Origin: Frigoribacterium sp. PhB160
Lineage (GTDB): Bacteria > Actinomycetota > Actinomycetes > Actinomycetales > Microbacteriaceae
Assembly: GCF_003751785.1 (NCBI RefSeq)
Contig: NZ_RKIE01000001.1
Location: 434,001 to 498,000, forward strand
Length of the DNA: 64,000 bases
Direction: 5' to 3'
Part shown: in pieces, positions 9,337 to 15,737 of the stretch
Position numbering within the stretch: position 1 is the stretch's first letter
Layout: each line of letters begins with the position of its first letter
Notes under the pieces: generated by a model
Seen by the model: only the letters and a program-made list of their open reading frames with translations
Database searches by the model: none
What the model was told of the DNA's origin: nothing
Program-made: the position numbers and the translations under genes

Positions 9337-10886
9337 AGCTCGACGACATGACGAGGTACCCGCAGGACGAGGTCGTCGACGCAGTCGTGATCGGCACCGG
9401 TGCCGGCGGCGCCCCGATCATCGCCGAGCTGGCCGCGGCCGGCAAGCGCGTGGTCGCCCTCGAGGCCGGGCCGAACTTCGACCCGACGCAGTTCACCCCG
9501 GACGAGACCGAGGCCGTCGTCATCAACTGGATGGACGAGCGCCTGAGCGGCGGCGAGACCCCCACCGCCTTCGGCCAGAACAACAGCGGCCGAGGCGTCG
9601 GCGGCTCGACGCTGCACTGGGGCGCCTTCACGCCCCGCCCCGACCCTCGTGACCTCACCCTCAAGACGCTGACCGGCGAGGGAGAGGACTGGCCGATCGA
9701 CCACGCCGAGCTGATCGGGTACATCGAGCGCGTCGAGGAGTTCGTCGGCGTCTCGGGCCCGGCCGAGTACCCGTGGGACGACTCACGCTCGTACCTCCTG
9801 CCGCCGGCGGCGCGGAACGCGTCGAGCGACATGATGATGGCGGCCTGCGCGTCGCTCGGCATCACCGCGACCGACGCGCCCGCCGCTCTCGTCACCCACG
9901 ACCGGGACCAGCAGGGAGGCGGCCACCGGCACGCCTGCGTCGCCTGCGGTGCCTGCCACCAGGGCTGCCGGAACGGGGCCAAGGTCAGCACCGACACGAC
10001 GTACCTGCCCGCCGCCGTCGCCGACGGCGCCGAGATCCGCGCCGAGGCGACCGTGACGGGCATCGAGCTCGACGACGAGGGCCACGTCCGTGCCGTCGTC
10101 TACGTGCAGGACGGCGTCGAGCACCGACAGCTCTGCGCCGCGCTCTTCCTCTGCGCCGGCGGGGTCGAGACCCCGCGCCTGCTGCTGCACACCGGCCTCG
10201 CCAACAGCAGCGGACAGGTCGGCCGCAACTTCATGGCCCACGGGGCCACGCAGGTCTGGGGCACCTTCGAGGGCGAGATGCGCAGCCATCGTGGCTACCC
10301 GTCGTCGATCATCTCGGAGGACTTCTACCGCCCGCAGGGCGACGACTTCGCCGGCGGCTACCTCATCCAGAGCCTCGGCGTGATGCCGCTCACCCTGGCG
10401 ACGACCCTCGCGCGCGGCGCCGGCCTGTGGGGTCGCGAGCTCGTCGAGGCGATGGGCAAGTACCGCTTCATGTCGGGGGTCGGCATCAACGCCGAGTGCC
10501 TGCCGTACGAGCAGAACCGGCTCGTGCTGTCGGACGACCCGGCGGAGGTCGACGCGTTCGGCGTGCCGAAGGCCGTCGTCACGTTCACCCCGGGCGAGAA
10601 CGAGAAGGCCATCGACGAGCACGCCGTCGCCACGATGACCTCGATCCTCGAGGCGGCGGGGGCGAGCGACATCCGCGTGCTCGCCCGCACGGCGCACACG
10701 ATCGGCACCTGCCGCATGGGCACCGACCCCGAGCGGGCGGTCGTCGACCCCGACGGGCGCAGCTTCGACGTGCCGAACCTGTGGGTGTGCGACAACTCGG
10801 TGTTCCCGAGCGCGGTGGTGGCGAACCCGGCGCTCACGATCATGGCCCTCGGGCTGCGGACCGCCGAGAAGTTCCTCGCGGCCTGA
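9333..10886 (+). CDS. GMC-family FAD oxidoreductase (large subunit type)
   Basis: Flavoprotein oxidising an alcohol or sugar, 517 residues. The FAD Rossmann motif is GTGAGG (21-26). The active-site pair is His 455 in ARTAHTIGTCRMG and Asn 498 in SAVVANPALT. A cysteine cluster CVACGACHQGC (Cys 202, 205, 208, 212) sits in the middle, as in many gluconate/2-keto-gluconate dehydrogenase-type GMC proteins. No signal peptide is evident. The gene overlaps the hydrolase/subunit-3 fusion by four bases, so they probably form a complex. The substrate is unknown; gluconate itself is only a family label. Confidence 0.9.
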   Translation: MKLDDMTRYPQDEVVDAVVIGTGAGGAPIIAELAAAGKRVVALEAGPNFDPTQFTPDETEAVVINWMDERLSGGETPTAFGQNNSGRGVGGSTLHWGAFTPRPDPRDLTLKTLTGEGEDWPIDHAELIGYIERVEEFVGVSGPAEYPWDDSRSYLLPPAARNASSDMMMAACASLGITATDAPAALVTHDRDQQGGGHRHACVACGACHQGCRNGAKVSTDTTYLPAAVADGAEIRAEATVTGIELDDEGHVRAVVYVQDGVEHRQLCAALFLCAGGVETPRLLLHTGLANSSGQVGRNFMAHGATQVWGTFEGEMRSHRGYPSSIISEDFYRPQGDDFAGGYLIQSLGVMPLTLATTLARGAGLWGRELVEAMGKYRFMSGVGINAECLPYEQNRLVLSDDPAEVDAFGVPKAVVTFTPGENEKAIDEHAVATMTSILEAAGASDIRVLARTAHTIGTCRMGTDPERAVVDPDGRSFDVPNLWVCDNSVFPSAVVANPALTIMALGLRTAEKFLAA

Positions 10887-10935
10887 GGCCGGTGCGCGGC
10901 CTCCGACCTCGTGCGCGAGTGTCGGAGGCCGCCCG

Positions 10936-10941
10936 TAGCCT
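10936..10941 (+). promoter_or_regulatory. -10 box of a likely leaderless transcript
   Basis: TAGCCT lies six bases before GTG 10948, so transcription would start at or beside the start codon. There is no ribosome site between them. Confidence 0.55.
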
Positions 10942-10947
10942 GCCCGG

Positions 10948-11904
10948 GTGCCGGAACCGATCTCGAGGTGGTGGGCGCGACGTCGCTGGTCGCGGGGCCT
11001 CGACGTGCCCTACGCCGTCGGCGAGTTCCGGGCAGCGTGGGCGTCCTTCCCCGTGCTGATCCGGCAGTACCGCCCCGAGTTCAACGACGGCGTCGTGCTG
11101 AGCCAGGTGCCGCCGGCGGCCGACGTATGGCTCACCTGGCAGTGCGACGTCGGCCACGTCTTCGTCGCGACGCCCGACGAGCAGCGGCACCGGCCCGGCC
11201 GTGAACGGCGTCGTTCGTCGTGGTGCCCGAGCTGCGCCGAGCTCGCCGCTCCGCGCACCCCGAGCCTGCCGATGGCCGAGACGGTCCGCCTGCCCGGGGC
11301 CGGCCCGGTGCTGGGCAGGCCCGTGTCGGGACGCGACCCCGAGGCGCCGTCCCGACCGTCGAGGGCCGACCGGGTCGTCGCGCCGCGCGCCGTGACGCGG
11401 GCCCCGGTGCGCTCCGCGGCGCGGACCACGACTTCCGTCCTCTGCGTCAAGACCCCGACGCTGGCGCCGGGGGAGCCCTTCGCGAGCGTCTGCGCGCCTC
11501 CTCCGGCCTCCGCCGTCGAGGAGCGGCTGCGAGCCGACCTCACCGCGCGGCTCGAGTTCACCCCGGGCCTCACCGCCGTCCGGCTGGCGCGGCCGTTCTT
11601 CGACCATGTCGAGGCCTGGCCCGACATCGTGCTGCCCGAGCTCCGCGTCGCGATCGAGTACGACTCGACCGGTCGGCACGGACTCGAGCACGTCGGCAGG
11701 CGCGAGGACGCCGATCGGCGGAAGGACCGCGCCCTGCGCGCCGTCGGGTGGGAGGTCGTGCGGCTCCGCACCGGCAAGCTGCCCGCGCTCGGGCCCTGGG
11801 ACCTGCAGGTGGGTGGGCTGAACCGCGGCACGGTGCCGCTGCTGCTCGACCGGCTGCGGGCGATCCGGGGCGACCTGTTCGTCGACGCGTACCTCCGGCA
11901 GTGA
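10948..11904 (+). CDS. Zinc-ribbon protein with Vsr/PD-(D/E)xK nuclease-like C-terminus
   Basis: 318 residues. The N-terminal part has a treble-clef style zinc site of the kind seen in DUF4379-type proteins: WQCDVGH (Cys 66, His 70) and WCPSC (Cys 93, 96). A long Arg/Pro/Ala-rich linker follows (about 100-185). The C-terminus has features of Vsr-like or DUF559-like nucleases: PDIVLPE (Asp 226), VAIEYDS (Glu 237), then RRKDRALRAVGWEVVRLR. The spacing D-x10-E fits a PD-(D/E)xK metal site. It stands alone with its own leaderless promoter and no methylase nearby. A DNA-end or mismatch nuclease is plausible, but activity is inference. Confidence 0.68.
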   Translation: MPEPISRWWARRRWSRGLDVPYAVGEFRAAWASFPVLIRQYRPEFNDGVVLSQVPPAADVWLTWQCDVGHVFVATPDEQRHRPGRERRRSSWCPSCAELAAPRTPSLPMAETVRLPGAGPVLGRPVSGRDPEAPSRPSRADRVVAPRAVTRAPVRSAARTTTSVLCVKTPTLAPGEPFASVCAPPPASAVEERLRADLTARLEFTPGLTAVRLARPFFDHVEAWPDIVLPELRVAIEYDSTGRHGLEHVGRREDADRRKDRALRAVGWEVVRLRTGKLPALGPWDLQVGGLNRGTVPLLLDRLRAIRGDLFVDAYLRQ

Positions 11905-11974
11905 CCGACGGGTCGGTCGGCGACGGCGCGCTCGGCGCGGTCGGTCGCGCTCACCGCCCGGGCGGCGGCCCTGC

Positions 11975-12973
11975 CTACGTCCCGAGGTGCGGCAGCACCG
12001 CCCGGATCGTCGTCAGCACCCCGTGCTCGGTGTTCGCCGGCGCCGTGTGCCGGGCGCGCTCGACGATCGACGGGTGGGCGTTCGCCATCGCGTACGAGTG
12101 CGTCGCGACGTCGAGCATCTCGGCGTCGTTGAGGTAGTCGCCGAAGGCCATCGTCTGGTCGGGTCCGATGCCGAGGGAGTCCTGCAAGATGGCCAACGCC
12201 CGGCCCTTGTTGATGCCCGAGCGCATGACGTCGACCCAGTGCTCGCCCGAGACGACGACGTCGAGGCCGATGCCCGTCTCGGCGGCGAGGGCGCGCATGG
12301 CGGGCCCGGTGCGTCCCTCGGCCGAGCCGAAGTCGTAGACGGCGAGCTTCAGCACGGGGTCGTCGGCCGACGCGGCGACGACGTCGTCGACCACCTCGAG
12401 GGCGGCGTAGTAGCGGCGGACGTGCGCGACGAAGTCGTCGTCCGTGCGCTCGATGTACGCCGTGCGGGCACCGCAGACGACGAGCCCGACGTCGGCGTGG
12501 CCCGCATCCGGGCCGCCGGTGGTGCCGCCGGCACCGAGGGGCACCGCGCCCGAGGCGGTCCGCCGCACCCACTCGACGACGGGCGCGACGGCGGCCCGGT
12601 CGAGCGGCTCGATCGCGACGGTCTGCCCGTCGCGGACCACGTTCGTCCCGTTCTCGGCGATGAACACGAGCCCGGGGCGCTCGCCGAAGACGGCGGCGAG
12701 GGTCTGGTACTGCCGACCGCTGGCCGGGGCGAAGAGCACGCCCGCGGCCTCGAGCTCGTCGAGCAGCGGCCAGAACCCGTCGGGCACGCGGCCCTCGCCG
12801 TCGAGCAGGGTGCCGTCCATGTCGCTGACCACGAGCCGGATGTCGGGCGCGGCGGGGTCGCCCGTCGAGACCCCCGCCGGAGGCGCGGCCTCCGTCGCCG
12901 CCGCCGCCGGCGGTCGGCCGTCGGGCAGGGTGGTGGTCGCGGGCGGGGGGCTCGTCTCCGTGGCGTCGTTCAT
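11975..12973 (-). CDS. HAD-superfamily hydrolase, Cof/IIB type
   Basis: Phosphatase likely acting on a sugar phosphate or similar metabolite, 332 residues. Motif I is SDMDGTLLDG (nucleophile Asp 51), followed by FAPASGRQ (motif II Ser). GINKGRALAIL supplies the motif III Lys and MAFGDYLNDAEML the motif IV Asp residues. The roughly 45-residue Pro/Ala-rich N-terminus is unusual and raises the possibility of a later start. It lies downstream of an MFS gene, separated by a palindromic repeat. Confidence 0.88.
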   Translation of the reverse strand: MNDATETSPPPATTTLPDGRPPAAAATEAAPPAGVSTGDPAAPDIRLVVSDMDGTLLDGEGRVPDGFWPLLDELEAAGVLFAPASGRQYQTLAAVFGERPGLVFIAENGTNVVRDGQTVAIEPLDRAAVAPVVEWVRRTASGAVPLGAGGTTGGPDAGHADVGLVVCGARTAYIERTDDDFVAHVRRYYAALEVVDDVVAASADDPVLKLAVYDFGSAEGRTGPAMRALAAETGIGLDVVVSGEHWVDVMRSGINKGRALAILQDSLGIGPDQTMAFGDYLNDAEMLDVATHSYAMANAHPSIVERARHTAPANTEHGVLTTIRAVLPHLGT

Positions 12974-13036
12974 CGGACACCACTCTGCCGCACGCGCGCT
13001 GCCGGGTCCGCCGGGCCGGCGGTCCTGGGCGCGTCC

Positions 13037-13104
13037 GGACCCTCGGGACCCGCACGCACCCTCGCGCGCGCCGAGGGGTGTCTGCGGGTTCCGAGGGTGC
13101 GCGA
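13037..13104. repeat. Dispersed palindromic element, copy A
   Basis: Two arms of about 30 bases (13037-13067 and 13070-13100) are imperfect reverse complements around a short GCGC loop. The element is clearly related to one at 54417-54483 and more loosely to one at 40731-40799. It lies after the MFS stop and before the HAD start. Confidence 0.6.
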
Positions 13105-13135
13105 GTCCGACGGGGGCGGACGCCGCCCGCGGCCG

Positions 13136-14443
13136 TCAGGCCCCGGAGTCGCCGGCCGCCGCGCCGCTCCGCACCTCGGCCTCGGCCCCGGCCCTGCCGC
13201 GCGCCGGGCCGCGTCCGCCCATCGCGCCCGCGACGACGAAGGCCACGCCGAGCAGGGCCGCGACGAGCCAGAACGAGTCGAGCAGCCCGACGGCCTCCGA
13301 CAGCCCGCCGATCACGGGCGGCCCCGCCAGGTTCGCGAGGTAGCCGATCGAGGCGACGGCGCTGACCCGCGCGGCCGCGTTCGGCCCGCTCTCGGCCGCC
13401 GCCGACATGCCGAGCGGGAAGCCCATCGACACGCCGACGGCCCAGAGCACGACGCCGACGAGCACGAGCCACACGGGCCCGCCCAGGATGTAGAACGCCA
13501 GCCCCACCACCCCGATGCCCGTCGTCAGGCGGATGGTCTGCACGCGCCCGATGCGGTCGACGACCGGTCCGCCCAGCACCCGCGCCACGGTCTCCGAGAT
13601 CGCGAACACGGTGAAGAACAGCGCCGCGACGGTCTCGGTCCGGCCGTGGCCGTCGCTGGCCGACAGCGGCAGCCAGCTGTTCGCCGTGCCCTCGCCGAGC
13701 TCGGCGCCGAGCATGACCACCCCGATGAGCAGGAGGCGCGGGTCGAGCAGCCGGCGCCCCGACCTCTCCAGGCGCACCCACCACCCCGCCCCGTCCGCGA
13801 CCTCGTCGGCGGCGACGGCCTCCGCGACCGGCAGCTGCAGGTACCGCGTCGCCCCGAGCCCCACCACGGCGATCAGCGCCGCCTCGGCGAGGAACTGCCA
13901 CGGGAAGGCGACGCCGAGCGCGGCCGCGCCCGCGCCGATGCCCGAGCCGACGACGGCGCCGGCCGACCACGCGGCGTGGAGGAGCGGCATGAGCGTGCGA
14001 CCCGCGGCCTTCTCGACGGCGGCGCCCTGCAGGTTGATCATCACGTCGAAGCTGCCGACGGCGAGGCCCACCACGACGAACCCGGCCACCGTCGCGGGCA
14101 CGGAGGCCGCGAGCCCCGCCCCGACCCCGACGAGGGCGATGCCGACGCCGATGGTCACCGCCGCCGCGCCGATCGCCCGCCTCGGGCCGAACCGCGCCAG
14201 CACGTGCGCCGAGAGCGTCAGCCCCGTGATGGAGCCGACGGTGACCCCGGCCAGGGCGATGCCGATGAGGCCGTCGCCGATGCCGAGGGAGTCGCGGATG
14301 CTCGGCAGCCGCGGGCCCCACGTCGACAGCGCGATGCCGCCGAGCGCGAAGAGCACCATCACGGCGTTGCGCCAGGAGGCGACGCCGCGATAGGTCGAGA
14401 GGGGGCCCGAAGCGTCGGGTCGAGGAGTGCCGTGAACGTTCAC
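13136..14443 (-). CDS. MFS transporter
   Basis: Twelve-helix permease of the major facilitator superfamily, 435 residues. The first helix is near 25-50 with ALSTWGPRLPSIRDSLG; the A motif region includes HVLARFGPRRAIGAA (about 105). An Arg/Gly-rich tail follows the last helix. It resembles the FucP/YbjJ-like sugar or drug MFS group (early WGPRLP motif). GTG 14443 sits six bases after a TAGCGT box, so the transcript is probably leaderless. It is followed by the HAD gene on the same strand. The substrate is unknown. Confidence 0.88.
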   Translation of the reverse strand: MNVHGTPRPDASGPLSTYRGVASWRNAVMVLFALGGIALSTWGPRLPSIRDSLGIGDGLIGIALAGVTVGSITGLTLSAHVLARFGPRRAIGAAAVTIGVGIALVGVGAGLAASVPATVAGFVVVGLAVGSFDVMINLQGAAVEKAAGRTLMPLLHAAWSAGAVVGSGIGAGAAALGVAFPWQFLAEAALIAVVGLGATRYLQLPVAEAVAADEVADGAGWWVRLERSGRRLLDPRLLLIGVVMLGAELGEGTANSWLPLSASDGHGRTETVAALFFTVFAISETVARVLGGPVVDRIGRVQTIRLTTGIGVVGLAFYILGGPVWLVLVGVVLWAVGVSMGFPLGMSAAAESGPNAAARVSAVASIGYLANLAGPPVIGGLSEAVGLLDSFWLVAALLGVAFVVAGAMGGRGPARGRAGAEAEVRSGAAAGDSGA

Positions 14444-14449
14444 GGGGTC

Positions 14450-14455
14450 ACGCTA
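14450..14455 (-). promoter_or_regulatory. -10 box of a likely leaderless transcript
   Basis: On the minus strand TAGCGT lies six bases before GTG 14443, and no ribosome site is present. The first codons, GTGAACGTTCAC, are themselves a 12-bp palindrome that could serve as an operator. Confidence 0.55.
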
Positions 14456-14483
14456 GCAGCATGAGGCGCCATGTCGACAGGGG

Positions 14484-15509
14484 TCAGGCCGAGGCGCGGA
14501 GGGTGAGCGTCAGGGGCACGCTGACGAGCCTCCTCGGGGCGGGTCCTCCGTCGCGGCCCGGGTCGCTCAGGGCCGCGTCGAGCAGGGCGACGGCCTCGCG
14601 CGCCAGCCGGGCCTTGTCGATCGAGAGCGTCGTGAGTTCGGGCGTGACCGCGCGGCCGAGCGCCAGCCCGTCGACGCCGACGACCGCCACGTCCCCCGGC
14701 ACCGAGCGCCCCGCGTCGGCGAGGGCCTTGAGGGCGCCGAGGGCCATGAGGTCGTTGTAGACGACGACCGCGTCGGCCTCGGGCCAGGCGGCGAGCACCT
14801 GGCGGACGCCGTCGGCGCCCCCCTCGAGCGACTCGGGCCCGGCGAAGGCGGGCTGGTCGGCCCCGGGCAGCCCGGCCTCCGCGACGAGGCGGCGGTACAG
14901 GTCGAGGCGGTCGCCCGGGCCCTCGCTCGAGTCGACGAACGCGACGCGGCGCCGGCCCGACGCGACCAGGTGACGGAGCGCCTCCGTCATGGCGGGGGCC
15001 AGGTCGAGCACGACCCGGGCGTCGAGGCGGGGGTGCTCCGGACCGTCGAGCATGACGAGCGGCATGCGCAGGCCCTCGCCGGCGAGCACCTCGTCGGGCA
15101 GCAGGGCCATCGTGTCGCCGCGGCAGCCCGTGAGCAGCACGGCGTCGACGCCGGCGATCATCGAGGCCAGCTGGGCGCGGCTCTTCGCGGGGTCGGTGCC
15201 GACGTCGCAGAGCAGCAGGCTCCAGTCGTGCTCGGCCGCCTCGCGCGACAACGCCGACGCCAGCTCGGCGAAGTACGGGTTGCCGAGGTCGTCGATGACG
15301 AGCCCCACCGTCGTGCGGCGACCCTGCACGAGACTCTGCGCCGCACGGTTGGGCCGGTAGCTGAGGCTGCGCGCCGCCTCGACGACGCGCTCTCGGGTGG
15401 CCGGGGCGACGTCGGCGAGGCCGTTCAGGGCACGGGTCACCGTCTGGCGCGACACCCCGGCGAGCTCCGCGACGTCGATGATCGTGGCGCGGGGCGACGG
15501 GGAGGGCAT
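14484..15509 (-). CDS. LacI-family transcriptional regulator
   Basis: 341 residues. The N-terminal HTH and hinge are textbook (TIIDVAELAGVSRQTVTRALNG at about 9-30, then YRPNRAAQSL). The periplasmic-binding-protein-like effector domain follows (TVGLVIDDLGNPYFAELASAL; ending with DGLALGRAVTPELTTLSIDK). It probably senses a sugar. It lies between the MFS gene (same strand, 40 bases downstream) and the divergent surface protein, and might control either. The start ATG 15509 follows a TAGCCT box by six bases. Confidence 0.92.
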   Translation of the reverse strand: MPSPSPRATIIDVAELAGVSRQTVTRALNGLADVAPATRERVVEAARSLSYRPNRAAQSLVQGRRTTVGLVIDDLGNPYFAELASALSREAAEHDWSLLLCDVGTDPAKSRAQLASMIAGVDAVLLTGCRGDTMALLPDEVLAGEGLRMPLVMLDGPEHPRLDARVVLDLAPAMTEALRHLVASGRRRVAFVDSSEGPGDRLDLYRRLVAEAGLPGADQPAFAGPESLEGGADGVRQVLAAWPEADAVVVYNDLMALGALKALADAGRSVPGDVAVVGVDGLALGRAVTPELTTLSIDKARLAREAVALLDAALSDPGRDGGPAPRRLVSVPLTLTLRASA

Positions 15510-15515
15510 GGGCCG

Positions 15516-15521
15516 AGGCTA
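15516..15521 (-). promoter_or_regulatory. -10 box of a likely leaderless transcript
   Basis: On the minus strand TAGCCT lies six bases before the LacI ATG, with no room for a ribosome site. Confidence 0.55.
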
Positions 15522-15645
15522 CTTCGTCCCGGGCTGCCGCCCGGTGTGACCCGATCGGGGGGCACCCGCGGGCGATCGGGATGATTTCGTCGACCCGGAG
15601 CGTCTTTCTCGTCGTCGTGGGGGTGGCAGAACGGCCGACTGGGGG

Positions 15646-15651
15646 TACCGT
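15646..15651 (+). promoter_or_regulatory. Candidate -10 box for the surface protein
   Basis: TACCGT lies about 86 bases before the chosen start, giving an untranslated leader of about 80 bases. No clear -35 element can be assigned. Confidence 0.35.
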
Positions 15652-15737
15652 CGGCCGTGCAGCACGTCTGCGTCGGACGGCCTCACCAGCCCTCACCGCA
15701 GACCTGACCGGCTGCCATGAGGATCAGGAGCGAGTCC

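Noticed and set aside
10948-11904. Restriction-modification system
   Set aside because: The nuclease-like gene has no methylase or specificity partner in the neighbourhood.
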